DNA of 64,000 bases, taken from Mesorhizobium waimense. GTDB taxonomy: Bacteria > Pseudomonadota > Alphaproteobacteria > Rhizobiales > Rhizobiaceae. Below, one piece after another: positions 45,935 to 54,707 of the stretch. The stretch's first letter is position 1. Every line of letters starts with the position of its first letter. The notes beneath the pieces were generated by a model. The model saw only the letters and a program-made list of their open reading frames with translations. It was not told where the DNA came from and ran no database searches. Made by a program: the position numbers and the translations under genes. The DNA lies in NCBI RefSeq assembly GCF_003601975.1, contig NZ_QZWZ01000027.1, forward strand, positions 1 to 64,000, read 5' to 3'.

Positions 45935-47611
45935 ATGACCAAGAAGCCCGACATACTGCGCATCGCCGTTGCCCAGCTCAACCCGACTGTCGGCGACGTC
46001 GCCGGCAATCTCGCCAAGGCGCGCGAGGCGCGGGCGGATGCCGCCCGCCAGGGCGCCGACATCGTGCTTTACACCGAGCTGTTCCTTGCCGGTTATCCGC
46101 CGGAGGATCTGGTGTTGAAGCCGGCGTTCCTGAAGTCCTGCGAACGGGCGGCGGAAGAGTTCGCCAAGGACACGGCCGATGGCGGGCCGGGCGTCATCAT
46201 CGGCACGCCGCTGAAGCGCAAGAGCGGCACGCACAATTCGATCATCGTCGCCGATGGCGGCAAGATCCTGGCCGAACGCTACAAGCTCGACCTGCCGAAC
46301 TACGGCGAATTCGATGAGAAGCGCGTCTTCCAGGCTGGGCCGGAACTGCAAGGACCGGTGAATTTCCGCGGCGTACGCATCGGAATCCCGATCTGCGAGG
46401 ACATCTGGGGCGAGGTCGCCGTCTGCGAGACGCTGGCCGAGAGCGGGGCGGAAATCCTGCTGGTACCGAACGGCTCGCCCTATTACCGCGCCAAGATGGA
46501 CGTCCGCCACCAGGTCGTCATCCGCCAGGTCATCGAATGCGGCCTGCCGATGATCTATGCCAACCAGCTTGGCGGCCAGGACGAGCTGATCTTCGACGGA
46601 GCGTCCTTCGCCATCGGCGCCGACAAGACGCTGGCCTTCCAGATGAGCCAGTTCGAGCAGGCGGTCGACGTCACCATTTGGAAGAGGACGTCCAACGGCT
46701 GGATCTGCTCGGAAGGGCCGATGTCGAAAATCCCCGAGAGGGAGGAAGCCGACTATCGCGCCTGCATGCTCGGCCTGCGCGACTACGTCAACAAGAACGG
46801 CTTCAAGAACGTCGTGCTCGGCCTTTCCGGCGGCATCGATTCGGCGATCTGCGCAGCCCTTGCCGTCGATGCGCTCGGCGAGGAACGGCTGCGTGCGGTG
46901 ATGATGCCTTACCGCTACACCTCGAAGGATTCGCTGAAAGATGCCGAGGACTGCGCCCGCGCGCTCGGCTGCCGCTACGACATCGTGCCGATTTTCGAGC
47001 CGGTCGAAGGTTTTCTGCACGCGCTGACGCAGATGTTCGAAGGCACCAAGGAAGGCATCACCGAAGAGAATCTGCAGAGCCGTGCGCGCGGCACGATCCT
47101 GATGGCGATCTCCAACAAGTTCGGTTCGATGGTGGTCACCACGGGCAACAAGAGCGAGATGTCGGTCGGTTATGCCACGCTCTACGGCGACATGAATGGC
47201 GGCTTCAATCCGATCAAGGATCTCTACAAGATGCAGGTCTATGCGCTGTCGCGCTGGCGCAATGGCCATGTGCCGCCCGGCGCGCTCGGACCTTCCGGCG
47301 AGGTGATCCCGAAGAACATCATCGACAAGGCGCCGTCGGCGGAATTGCGCGAGAACCAGACCGACCAGGATTCGCTGCCGCCCTATCCAGTGCTGGACGA
47401 CATTCTGGAATGCCTGGTCGAGCACGAGATGGGCGTCGACGACATCGTCGCGCGCGGCCATGAGCGGGCGACGGTGACGCGGATCGAGCACCTGCTCTAC
47501 ATCGCTGAGTACAAGCGCCGGCAGGCGGCGCCGGGCGTGAAGATCACCCGGAAGAACTTTGGCCGCGACCGCCGCTATCCGATCACCAACAGATTCAGGG
47601 ACCGTGGATAG
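45935..47611 (+). CDS. nadE: NAD synthase, glutamine-dependent
   Basis: The 558-residue enzyme fuses a nitrilase-type glutaminase and a synthetase. The N-terminal domain shows the catalytic triad Glu48 (TELFLAGYPPEDL), Lys117 (YKLDLPNYGEFDEKR) and Cys154 (PICEDIWGE). The synthetase half has the P-loop GLSGGIDSAICAALA, then GNKSEMSVGYATLYGDM and the C-terminal RKNFGRDRRYPITNRF. It converts deamido-NAD to NAD with ATP and glutamine. The start is ATG at 45935 (MTKKPDILRIAVAQLNP); upstream codons in that frame overlap the previous gene and are not coding. The length is typical. Confidence 0.96.
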   Translation: MTKKPDILRIAVAQLNPTVGDVAGNLAKAREARADAARQGADIVLYTELFLAGYPPEDLVLKPAFLKSCERAAEEFAKDTADGGPGVIIGTPLKRKSGTHNSIIVADGGKILAERYKLDLPNYGEFDEKRVFQAGPELQGPVNFRGVRIGIPICEDIWGEVAVCETLAESGAEILLVPNGSPYYRAKMDVRHQVVIRQVIECGLPMIYANQLGGQDELIFDGASFAIGADKTLAFQMSQFEQAVDVTIWKRTSNGWICSEGPMSKIPEREEADYRACMLGLRDYVNKNGFKNVVLGLSGGIDSAICAALAVDALGEERLRAVMMPYRYTSKDSLKDAEDCARALGCRYDIVPIFEPVEGFLHALTQMFEGTKEGITEENLQSRARGTILMAISNKFGSMVVTTGNKSEMSVGYATLYGDMNGGFNPIKDLYKMQVYALSRWRNGHVPPGALGPSGEVIPKNIIDKAPSAELRENQTDQDSLPPYPVLDDILECLVEHEMGVDDIVARGHERATVTRIEHLLYIAEYKRRQAAPGVKITRKNFGRDRRYPITNRFRDRG

Positions 47612-48022
47612 ATCATCGTCGGGTGCAGCCTGAACAGTAACGGCGCAACCGGCCATTGTTGCAAAATCGTCTCACTGCTTGGACCAGTTGCACTTTTGGC
47701 CGCGGCCTGCCTTGGCGATGCGCCACGGCGTCTCTATAAGAACTCCTCCGCGCTTCCCCTTCAGGAGGAACCGAATGCCACGATTTGACATCGCTATGCG
47801 AGGCCGCGAAGCCTAGGTCTTGATCAGCATGCCGCGAGGGTCCGCCTTCGCGACAGAAGCTGGGCCGAGAACAGGCATTTGCCGCTGCCGGTCGCCGCCC
47901 CTTGTACGGGCGAGCCGCCAGATATGCCGAACCTCCGCATTTCCAGACGCCAATGGCGCCAGCGCGGTTTTTTCAATTTGTACCTTACCGGGACCGGGCA
48001 TTTTTGCGCCCGGATGTACATC
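47612..48022. other. leader region between nadE and the ABC exporter gene
   Basis: The 411 bases hold no full-length gene. They contain the short leader ORF at 47775-47816 with a strong ribosome-binding site, an upstream TCCTCC (47744-47749) that can pair with its GGAGGA (47764-47769), and a hairpin CCGGGC (47994-47999)/GCCCGG (48008-48013) that ends right at the alternative ATG at 48014. Other open frames here are out of register with any recognised family. Confidence 0.5.
47775..47816 (+). CDS. 13-residue leader ORF upstream of the ABC exporter
   Basis: ATG at 47775 opens MPRFDIAMRGREA and stops at TAG 47814-47816. TCAGGAGG stands seven bases before it, one of the strongest ribosome-binding sites in the window. 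The peptide resembles the N-terminus of the exporter itself (MARFRIDLRADAF) at several positions, so it may be the remains of an old duplicated start, or a regulatory leader. Short hairpins flank it. No family exists to confirm it. Confidence 0.4.
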   Translation: MPRFDIAMRGREA

Positions 48023-49828
48023 ATGGCTCGTTTTCGAATCGACCTGCGCGCCGACGCCTTCCGCAGTGTTCTCGGCTTCACGCTCATCCATTGGCGGCGT
48101 CAGCCGTGGCGGCTTTCGCTCATCATGGGCGCCTTCCTGCTCTCGACGCTGGCCGATGTGCTGACGCCGCTCTATTCGGGACGGCTGGTCGACGCAGTTG
48201 CCAGCAGTGCTGCTGCGGACGAGGTCGCGTGGAATGCGGCGATCGCGGCCTTTTCGATGCTGGTGGCCTTGGCGTTGGCCGGCGTCGTGCTGCGCAACGC
48301 CGCCTTCATGGCCATCGTCGAGCTGACGCTGAAGATGATGGCGGATATCGCAGCCGACGCCTTCCACCGCGTCCAGCGCTTTTCGACCGACTGGCACGCC
48401 AACAGCTTTGCCGGATCGACGGTGCGCAAGGTCACGCGCGGCATGTGGGCGCTCGACCTGCTCAACGATACGATCCTGATCGCGCTGCTGCCATCCGTGG
48501 TCATGCTCGTCGGCTCGACGCTGCTGCTCGGCTGGTTCTGGCCGCTGATGGGCGCGGTGGTGGCCGTTGGATCGGTGCTGTTCATCGCGGTCACGGCGAT
48601 GCTGTCGCTCGGCTATGTCGCGCCGGCGGCAAGGCTTGCCAACACATGGGACACCCGCCTCGGCGGCTCGCTGGCAGATGCTGTCAGCTGCAACGCCGTG
48701 GTCAAGGGGTTCGGCGCCGAGGCGCGGGAGGAAGGCCGCCTTGCGAGGGTGGTCGCCAAGTGGCGGGCGCGTACGCGCCGCACCTGGGTGCGCGGTACCG
48801 TCAACGGCACCACGCAAGGCACAATGCTTTTGCTGCTCAGGACGGCGGTGATCGGCTTGGCACTGATGCTGTGGGCGTGGGGTGAGGCCAGCGCCGGCGA
48901 TGTCGCCTTTGTGCTGACCTCATTCTTCGTGCTGCAGGGCTATCTGCGCGACATCGGCACGCATATCCGCAATCTGCAGCGCTCGATCAACGACATGGAG
49001 GAACTGGTCGACTTCCAGTCCGAACCGCTCGGCATCGAGGACCGGCCCGGCGCCGGGCCGATCCGCATCGGCGACGGACGCATCACCTTCGACAAGGTCA
49101 CCTTCCACTATGGCAGCCACCGGCTGCCGCTTTATCGCGACTTTTCGGTGGACATCGCGCCCGGCGAACGCGTCGGCCTGGTCGGCCATTCCGGTTCGGG
49201 CAAGACGACCTTCGTCAAGCTGATCCAGCGCCTCTATGACGTGAGCGTCGGAACGATCCTGATCGACGGCCAGGATATTTCCGCGGTGGCGCAGGCGTCG
49301 CTGCGCGGGCAGATCGCGATCGTCCAGCAGGAACCGATCCTGTTTCACCGGTCGCTGGCGGAAAACATCGCCTATGCCCGCCCGAACGCCAGCCAGGCCG
49401 AGATCGAGCATGCCGCGCGGCTGGCGAGCGCGCACGACTTCATCGCCAACCTGCCGAAGGGCTACGGGACGCTGGTCGGTGAGCGCGGCGTGAAGCTGTC
49501 GGGCGGCGAGCGCCAGCGGGTGGCGATAGCGCGTGCCTTCCTCGCCGATGCGCGCATCCTGATCCTCGACGAGGCGACGTCGAGCCTCGACTCGGAATCG
49601 GAAGTGCTCATCCAGCAGGCGATGGAGCGGCTGATGGTCGGCCGCACGACGCTGGTCATCGCGCACCGGCTGTCGACGGTGCGGGCGCTGGACAGGCTGC
49701 TGGTGTTCGATCGCGGCCGCATCGTCGAAGAGGGCTCGCATGACGAGCTGATCCGGCTGAATGGCGGCATCTACCGCCGGCTGTTCGAGCGTCAGGCGCT
49801 CGAACTGACCAAGGGACTGGTGGTCTGA
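48023..49828 (+). CDS. ABC exporter, permease and ATPase fused (type I)
   Basis: A half-transporter of about 601 residues. An N-terminal six-helix permease domain (for example LSLIMGAFLLSTLADVLTPLYSG, ILIALLPSVVMLVGSTLLLGWFWPLMG) is fused to an ATPase domain with Walker A GLVGHSGSGKTTFVKL, Q-loop IAIVQQEPILFH, signature KLSGGERQRVAIA, Walker B ILILDEATSSLD and H-loop LVIAHRLSTV. It should work as a homodimer to export lipid, drug or peptide; the substrate is not deducible. The start is ambiguous between ATG at 48023 (MARFRIDL) and 48014. The leader region before it contains possible translation-control structures. Confidence 0.9.
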   Translation: MARFRIDLRADAFRSVLGFTLIHWRRQPWRLSLIMGAFLLSTLADVLTPLYSGRLVDAVASSAAADEVAWNAAIAAFSMLVALALAGVVLRNAAFMAIVELTLKMMADIAADAFHRVQRFSTDWHANSFAGSTVRKVTRGMWALDLLNDTILIALLPSVVMLVGSTLLLGWFWPLMGAVVAVGSVLFIAVTAMLSLGYVAPAARLANTWDTRLGGSLADAVSCNAVVKGFGAEAREEGRLARVVAKWRARTRRTWVRGTVNGTTQGTMLLLLRTAVIGLALMLWAWGEASAGDVAFVLTSFFVLQGYLRDIGTHIRNLQRSINDMEELVDFQSEPLGIEDRPGAGPIRIGDGRITFDKVTFHYGSHRLPLYRDFSVDIAPGERVGLVGHSGSGKTTFVKLIQRLYDVSVGTILIDGQDISAVAQASLRGQIAIVQQEPILFHRSLAENIAYARPNASQAEIEHAARLASAHDFIANLPKGYGTLVGERGVKLSGGERQRVAIARAFLADARILILDEATSSLDSESEVLIQQAMERLMVGRTTLVIAHRLSTVRALDRLLVFDRGRIVEEGSHDELIRLNGGIYRRLFERQALELTKGLVV

Positions 49829-49852
49829 TTTCGCCTGATACCCGGATAAAGA

Positions 49853-49879
49853 GCACCCGGATCGAAATGGTCCGGGTGC
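49853..49879. terminator. bidirectional terminator between ABC exporter and PilZ genes
   Basis: GCACCCGGA (49853-49861) and TCCGGGTGC (49871-49879) form a perfect 9-bp stem around a 9-base loop. CTTTG follows on the plus strand and TCTTTAT on the minus strand. The two genes are convergent, so one structure can serve both. Confidence 0.78.
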
Positions 49880-49896
49880 CTTTGACGGGAATGGCG

Positions 49897-50208
49897 TCAG
49901 CCGTAGTGGAGCTTCGGCTTCGGGGCGGTGCCGGTGAAGCGGACACCGACACGGTCATTGCGGCGCCAGCGGACTTCCGCGCGATAGGCAATTCCATCGA
50001 CCGGCACATAGAGCAGGAAATTATTAGGAACCCGCGAATCGGGAGCAAGCTTCAACTCGGCGCCGCCGACATGCTGGTTGCGTAAGGTGCAGCTGACTTC
50101 GGAATTCTGGATGCCGGTGATGATCGTGCCACCCTTGAGCACGCGCTGGCGATGCTCGCGCTTGTGTTCGCCAGAATTCTCTTGGAGTGGTTGAGTGTTG
50201 TTCGCCAT
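49897..50208 (-). CDS. PilZ-like domain protein (degenerate c-di-GMP site)
   Basis: A 103-residue small protein of the PilZ size. The N-terminal arginine motif is present (REHRQRVLKGG), but the second motif, normally [DN]-x-S-x-x-G, reads NQHVGGAEL here with His in the Ser position. The beta-barrel strands VSCTLRNQHVGGAELKL, NNFLLYVPV, YRAEVRWRRNDRVGVRF fit the fold. It is probably a c-di-GMP receptor or a relative that has lost binding. It lies in a genome with PleD and another GGDEF protein. ATG at 50208 (MANNTQPLQEN) is chosen over a slightly longer frame. Confidence 0.78.
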   Translation of the reverse strand: MANNTQPLQENSGEHKREHRQRVLKGGTIITGIQNSEVSCTLRNQHVGGAELKLAPDSRVPNNFLLYVPVDGIAYRAEVRWRRNDRVGVRFTGTAPKPKLHYG

Positions 50209-50315
50209 CGATAAGAACGCCAAAGCAGCCGAATCGATCCTAAGCGCAATAGCCGCAATAGCAAAGCATCCGTCCCGGCGCCTGGCGACGTCTGGCCGGG
50301 GTTGTTAGCTCCAAA

Positions 50316-50834
50316 TCAGGCGTATCCGTGCGGATCGGCGCAGAAATGGGCGATGATCTGGCAGAGGTCCGGCTCGTTGATCATGCGCACGGCCTCGGCC
50401 GAGCTTACCCATTTGCGGGTGCGCGCGCGCTTTTCCTTCCAGCGCTCGGCGACGCGGTCGACCTGCAGCGGAAAGACCAGCACCTCGCAAGGCACTTCCT
50501 CGCCGGAAGCCAGCGCCTTGGCGTAGAAATAGCGACCGGCCTCGAAATGCGAGACCGTTCCGCGCAATCCGGCTTCCTCGCCGGCCTCGCGCGCCGCCGC
50601 CTCGCAAAGCGGCTCCCTGGCCTCGGGCCAGCCCTTGGGCAGCACCCAACGGCCGGTGTCGCGGCTGGTGATCAGCATGATCTCGACGCCATTCCCGGCC
50701 TCTCGCCAGGGCAGGGCAGCAACCTGCAGGCGACACGGCGCGGTGCCGAAGAGTCGCCGGACTCTTTCGACCAGATGGTTGTGCGTCGTTGGCCTCGTCA
50801 ACATCGGAGAAGCTGCCCCAGCCTCCAGAATCAT
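50316..50834 (-). CDS. NUDIX hydrolase
   Basis: A 172-residue protein with a complete Nudix box: GWPEAREPLCEAAAREAGEEAG, which fits G-x5-E-x7-R-E-x-x-E-E-x-G and binds catalytic metal. The start of the domain is LQVAALPWREAGNGVEIMLITSRD, with LPKGWPE just before the box. The C-terminal part (WKEKRARTRKWVSSAEAVRMI) closes the domain. It resembles the diphosphoinositol-polyphosphate/Ap4A-type NUDIX group; the substrate is unproven. ATG at 50834 is used; an inner start MLTRPTTHNHLV is possible. It is transcribed in the same direction as gpt upstream, about 180 bp apart. Confidence 0.85.
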   Translation of the reverse strand: MILEAGAASPMLTRPTTHNHLVERVRRLFGTAPCRLQVAALPWREAGNGVEIMLITSRDTGRWVLPKGWPEAREPLCEAAAREAGEEAGLRGTVSHFEAGRYFYAKALASGEEVPCEVLVFPLQVDRVAERWKEKRARTRKWVSSAEAVRMINEPDLCQIIAHFCADPHGYA

Positions 50835-51013
50835 TTGCCGCCTGATGAATCTTACGACGTATCTTGGGCATTAAAAGTAAAAAACTTCACTCGGATTGGT
50901 TAAATTCCAGCAAGACGGACTGGTTCCACGGAATATCGTGCCCTGCGATCCTTTTTGTGGAGCAAAGGGTGCTCGCCGAGGCGGGCTGGACGGAAAAAAT
51001 GGGTTCCGACGAA

Positions 51014-51514
51014 TCAGCCGGCGTGGTCGTCGGCGATCGGCTTCTGGTAAGTAAAACCCATGTCCCACGGAAAGTAGATCCAGGTGTCCTGGCTGACCTC
51101 GGTGACGAAGGTGTCGACCAGCGGGCGACCTTTCGGCTTGGCGTAGACCGTGGCGAAATGCGCCTTCGGCATCATCGCGCGCACGATGCCCGCCGTCTTG
51201 CCCGTGTCGGTGAGGTCATCGATGATCAGCACACCGGCGCCGTCGTCGACGAGCAGCGCCGGCGTGATCTCCTTCAGCACCTGCAACTGCCCTTGCGAAG
51301 TGTAGTCGTGATAGGAGGCGACGCAGACCGTCTCGATGACCCGGATGCCGAGTTCGCGCGAGATGATGGCGGCCGGAACCAGACCTCCGCGCGTGATGCA
51401 GACGATCGCCTTCCATTGTCCTTTGTTGGCGCCGGCAAGCCGCCAGGCCAACGCGCGGGCGTCGCGGTGGAACTGATCCCAGGAGACCGGGAAGGCTTTT
51501 TCGGGAAGAGACAT
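51014..51514 (-). CDS. gpt: xanthine phosphoribosyltransferase
   Basis: The 166-residue enzyme has the PRPP-binding motif VLIIDDLTDTGKTAGIV, preceded by an N-terminal recognition part WKAIVCITRGGLVPAAIISRELGIRVIETV. DTWIYFPWDM near the end is typical of Gpt (xanthine/guanine) rather than hypoxanthine enzymes. It converts xanthine or guanine with PRPP to the nucleotide at the inner membrane or in the cytoplasm. The start is ATG at 51514 (MSLPEKAFPVSWDQF). It stands alone, flanked by a repeat element on its upstream side. Confidence 0.93.
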   Translation of the reverse strand: MSLPEKAFPVSWDQFHRDARALAWRLAGANKGQWKAIVCITRGGLVPAAIISRELGIRVIETVCVASYHDYTSQGQLQVLKEITPALLVDDGAGVLIIDDLTDTGKTAGIVRAMMPKAHFATVYAKPKGRPLVDTFVTEVSQDTWIYFPWDMGFTYQKPIADDHAG

Positions 51515-51625
51515 GGTCGCGCACTCCGCAGGCGCGCTGGCCGCGCGCAGTCACGATGGAATGCGGGCGGAATTAGCCGGAAAGCGCTGGCATTGGCAAG
51601 GGCGTCCCAGCTATTGGCTGTGGAC

Positions 51626-51730
51626 TTGAAGCGCGTCGCATTCAAACGGCCCTATGCGACGCGCTTCAAGTTCTTTGTGTGTGCATGTCGTTATCCCAAA
51701 AACCGCTACGCACTTTTGGGCGACAGGCAT
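51626..51730. repeat. composite rhizobial palindromic repeat
   Basis: The element starts with a perfect 15-bp inverted repeat, TTGAAGCGCGTCGCA (51626-51640) and TGCGACGCGCTTCAA (51655-51669). A second, imperfect hairpin follows: CCCAAAA near 51695 with TTTTGGG at about 51714-51720, flanked by TGCATGTCG and CGACAGGCA. Both halves recur in rhizobial genomes as intergenic mosaics, recognised from memory. It lies between the gpt start and the 3' end of the stress-protein gene. Confidence 0.75.
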
Positions 51731-52563
51731 TACCGCGACAGGAACGCCGCAACCTGCACTGTGCGCAGCACTGTGCGCGTCACGCCGCCGAAAAGAAGCT
51801 GGCGCAGCCAGGAGTGGCTGTAGGCGCCGAGCACCAAAAGGTCGGCGCCGGTTTCGGCGATCCTGGTCTGGATGAGGTCATCGACCGAGATGCCGCCCGA
51901 CTGCTGCACGGAGACGCTGACGGTGGCACCATGCCTGGAAAGCGCGGCGGCGATTTCGGCGCCGGCGGCGTCCGGGCTCTCGTCCAGCGTCTCCGGCGGA
52001 TCGATGACCAGTATGTCCGTCTTTTCGGCCTCTATGATGAAGGGCAGGGCGTCGAAGGCCGCGCGGGCGGCCTCCTTGCTGCCGTTCCAGGCCAGCAGCA
52101 CATGCTTGAAGGTGGTGACAAGAGGGCCGGCATGCGGCACGACGAGCACGGGCCGGCCGGCATCGTAGACCAGCGTGTCGACGTCGGCGCTCGGATCGCC
52201 GCCGGTGTCGCGCTGCGCGGCGATAACCAGATCGGCGGCACGGACGTTGGAGATACCGGTCAGTGCGCTGTCGCCGGAAAAGCTCTCGAGGCTGCGCCAT
52301 TCGAAGGACAGGCCGGACTCCTCGATGCGCTTGAGAAAGAGCGCCTGCAATTTTTCGGCCCGCTCCTTGTTCATTTCGGCGGAGACCTGCAGGAACTCAG
52401 TGTCGGGAAAGCCCGTCGCGGAGGTGTAGGGGACGGGAAGCGCCTCGGCATGGATGCCGACGAGATGGCTCTGGAAGCGGTCGGCAAGCGGGATGGCGCA
52501 GTCGAGCACGCGCTCGGCATCCTGTTCGTTCTGCAATATCGCGACGATGGTCTTGAAGCGCAT
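51730..52563 (-). CDS. universal stress protein, two Usp domains
   Basis: A 277-residue cytoplasmic protein. The first Usp-like half starts TIVAILQNEQDAERVLDCAIPLADRF, and the second starts KHVLLAWNGSKEAARAAFDALPF. The ATP-binding signature near the end is GADLLVLGAYSHSWLRQLLFGGVTRTVL (G-x2-G-x9-G[ST]-like loop), so the second half likely binds ATP. This tandem layout is common among alphaproteobacterial UspA-type proteins induced in stress. The start is ATG at 52563 (MRFKTIVAIL). It is monocistronic, with the repeat element just past its stop. Confidence 0.9.
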   Translation of the reverse strand: MRFKTIVAILQNEQDAERVLDCAIPLADRFQSHLVGIHAEALPVPYTSATGFPDTEFLQVSAEMNKERAEKLQALFLKRIEESGLSFEWRSLESFSGDSALTGISNVRAADLVIAAQRDTGGDPSADVDTLVYDAGRPVLVVPHAGPLVTTFKHVLLAWNGSKEAARAAFDALPFIIEAEKTDILVIDPPETLDESPDAAGAEIAAALSRHGATVSVSVQQSGGISVDDLIQTRIAETGADLLVLGAYSHSWLRQLLFGGVTRTVLRTVQVAAFLSR

Positions 52564-52653
52564 GGGAATCCCTCAAAATCTGCTGGCGCTGCGTGCGCCC
52601 GAGGGAAACGTCAGAATGCCATGCTTGGTTCCGGGCCGATCACCGCCCGGGGA

Positions 52654-53403
52654 TCACGGTTCGGTTGCGCCGGCGGCGATGCCGGCCACCATGGCTTCGA
52701 CATCCTTGCTTGCCGCCTCCAACGCCTCTTTGCTGCGGGCGCGGACGACGAGCTCGGTCCAGAACTTGCCGTCGCCATATTTCGGATAGGAGCCGATGAT
52801 CGTGTCCGGATGGGCTTTCTGGATGTCGCCCAGTGGTCCGCCGACAAGGCCTTCGCCGAACGGGCAATGCACGGTGGCCGAGAGCATTTTGGTGCCTGCC
52901 TTCAGCGTCGGCACGACATTGTCCAGCATGGCCTGGAAGATCGACGGCACACCGGCCATGACATGGACGTTGCCGATGCGAAAGCCGGGCGCGATCGAGA
53001 CGGGATTGTCGATATGGTCGGCGCCGCGTGGCATGCGCGCCATGCGCTTGCGTGCTTCGGTGTATTCGATGCCGCGCGCGGCGTAGCTCGCTTCCAGCAT
53101 GGCATAGGCCTTGGCGTCATATTCGCACGGCACGCCGAAGGCCTTGGAGATCGAATCCGCCGTGATGTCGTCGTGCGTTGGGCCGATGCCGCCGGTGGTG
53201 AAGACGTAGGTGTAGCGGGCGCGCACGGCAATCACCGCGGCGACGATCTCGTCCTCCTCGTCGGGAACGATGCGCACTTCCTTCAGGTCGATGCCGATCG
53301 CTGTCATGATGTCGGCGAGATGGCCGATGTTCCGGTCCTTGGTACGGCCGGACAGGATCTCGTCGCCGATGACAAGCATGGCGGCGGTGACGATTTCAGG
53401 CAT
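52654..53403 (-). CDS. molybdopterin-binding domain protein, CinA N-terminal/MoaB-like
   Basis: A 249-residue protein of the MoCF/CinA N-terminal fold. It opens AAMLVIGDEILSGRTKDRNIGHLA and carries the signature FTTGGIGPTHDDITADSIS, the T-T-G-G-x-G-P-T-x-x-D loop of MoaB/Mog and CinA. The C-terminal amidase domain of full CinA is missing, which is normal for this short alphaproteobacterial form. It may bind molybdopterin or hydrolyse a nucleotide-sugar pyrophosphate. ATG at 53403 (MPEIVTAAML) has GGAG six bases upstream; the frame to 53856 and ATG 53421 are alternatives. Confidence 0.88.
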   Translation of the reverse strand: MPEIVTAAMLVIGDEILSGRTKDRNIGHLADIMTAIGIDLKEVRIVPDEEDEIVAAVIAVRARYTYVFTTGGIGPTHDDITADSISKAFGVPCEYDAKAYAMLEASYAARGIEYTEARKRMARMPRGADHIDNPVSIAPGFRIGNVHVMAGVPSIFQAMLDNVVPTLKAGTKMLSATVHCPFGEGLVGGPLGDIQKAHPDTIIGSYPKYGDGKFWTELVVRARSKEALEAASKDVEAMVAGIAAGATEP

Positions 53404-53556
53404 GAGAGGCTCCGGCAACATGTCGCCTTGGGAAGACTGGGTCGCCTGAGATAGCGCGGCGGGCGGCCGGCGGCAATGCGCCACGGATCGCGCGTCGATA
53501 GCCTTGCGGTGGCACCGGCGGCAGGTATGGTGCGGGGCGTTCGCTTCGGGTGAAAA

Positions 53557-54549
53557 ATGCTTCTGTCTGTTCTGTCGTGGCTGTTCGGCGGCCTGCTGCT
53601 GGCGGTGATCGTGGTCGCCGGCCTGGTTCTGGCGACATGGTGGATTGCCGCGAAGGCCGGGAGGCTGGTGCCAGCGAGCGGAAAATTCATCGAAATCGAC
53701 GGCAACCGCATCCACTATGTCGAGGAAGGCGAGGGCAGGCCGATCGTCTTCCTGCATGGGCTTGGCGCGCAGCTTCACCATTTCCGCTACACGCTGTTCG
53801 GGCGTTTCGGCGCGGGCTACCGTCTGATCGCGCTCGACCGCCCGGGCTCGGGCCATTCGCCACGGGCAAGCGGAGCGACTGGCCGGCTGCCGGAGCAGGC
53901 GCAGCTGGTGCGGCGCTTCATCGAGGAGCTAGGGCTGGAGCAGCCTTTGATCGTCGGGCATTCGCTTGGCGGCGCCATCGCGCTGACCCTGGCGGTGGAA
54001 CATCCCGAGACAATTTCGGGCATAGCCCTGCTGGCGCCATTGACGCATCTGGAACCCAGGGTGCGCCAGAAATTCGACCTGCTCTATGTTCCTTCATGCC
54101 TGGTGCGCTGGATCATGGCCTATACGGTGGCGATACCGGCAAGCTTGAAATATGCGGAGCCGACGATGAAATTCATCTTCGCACCACAGGCCGTTACCGA
54201 CGACTACATGATCGGAGGCGGCGGCTGGCTCGGGCTGCGGCCCGCCCATTATCATGCGACTTCGACCGACGTCGTGGCGGTGGAGCAAGATCTCGGCCGC
54301 ATCGAGCAGCGCTATGGCGAGATCGCCATGCCGGCCGGCATCCTGTTCGGCACTGTGGACCGCGTCATTGGCATCGCTGCCCATGGCGAGCCGATGCGGG
54401 ACAGGATCAAAGGGCTCGATTTCGAGGCCGTCGATGGCCTTGGCCACATGCCGCAATTCGCCGATCCGGAGCGCGTCATCACTTTCGTCAAACGCATTGC
54501 CGAGCGCGCGTTTGCCGCCAGGAGCCTTTCGGGCGCCGATCGAGCCTGA
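53557..54549 (+). CDS. alpha/beta hydrolase with N-terminal membrane anchor
   Basis: A 330-residue protein. The first 35 residues form a single membrane helix (LFGGLLLAVIVVAGLVLATWW). The hydrolase fold follows with the oxyanion region VFLHGLGAQLHHF, the nucleophile elbow GHSLGG (Ser136), and the acid and His on FGTVDRVIGIAAHG and GLGHMPQFADPERV. It is a lipase/esterase- or haloalkane-dehalogenase-like hydrolase of unknown substrate, attached to the inner membrane with its catalytic domain probably in the periplasm. The start is ATG at 53557. It is divergent from the molybdopterin-binding gene. Confidence 0.85.
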   Translation: MLLSVLSWLFGGLLLAVIVVAGLVLATWWIAAKAGRLVPASGKFIEIDGNRIHYVEEGEGRPIVFLHGLGAQLHHFRYTLFGRFGAGYRLIALDRPGSGHSPRASGATGRLPEQAQLVRRFIEELGLEQPLIVGHSLGGAIALTLAVEHPETISGIALLAPLTHLEPRVRQKFDLLYVPSCLVRWIMAYTVAIPASLKYAEPTMKFIFAPQAVTDDYMIGGGGWLGLRPAHYHATSTDVVAVEQDLGRIEQRYGEIAMPAGILFGTVDRVIGIAAHGEPMRDRIKGLDFEAVDGLGHMPQFADPERVITFVKRIAERAFAARSLSGADRA

Positions 54550-54707
54550 CCGAACGGCTGGCCGCGACTTCACGCATCACTCACAAAAAGGTGTCGAAGT
54601 TTCAGCGCTTTAACGGCTTTTACCGCGGAACTTCGAGCCAGTGCATGGGTTCTAGCCCTGTCGTGCAAAGCGACGCAATCGAACCCTAGACGAAATGGAG
54701 CATCTCC

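Noticed and set aside
45929..47656. Minus-strand open frame antisense to nadE
   Set aside because: Shadow frame; nadE carries all catalytic residues on the other strand.
47824..48087. Minus-strand ORF upstream of the ABC exporter
   Set aside because: Arg-rich, no recognised motif, and it overlaps the exporter start; not supported.
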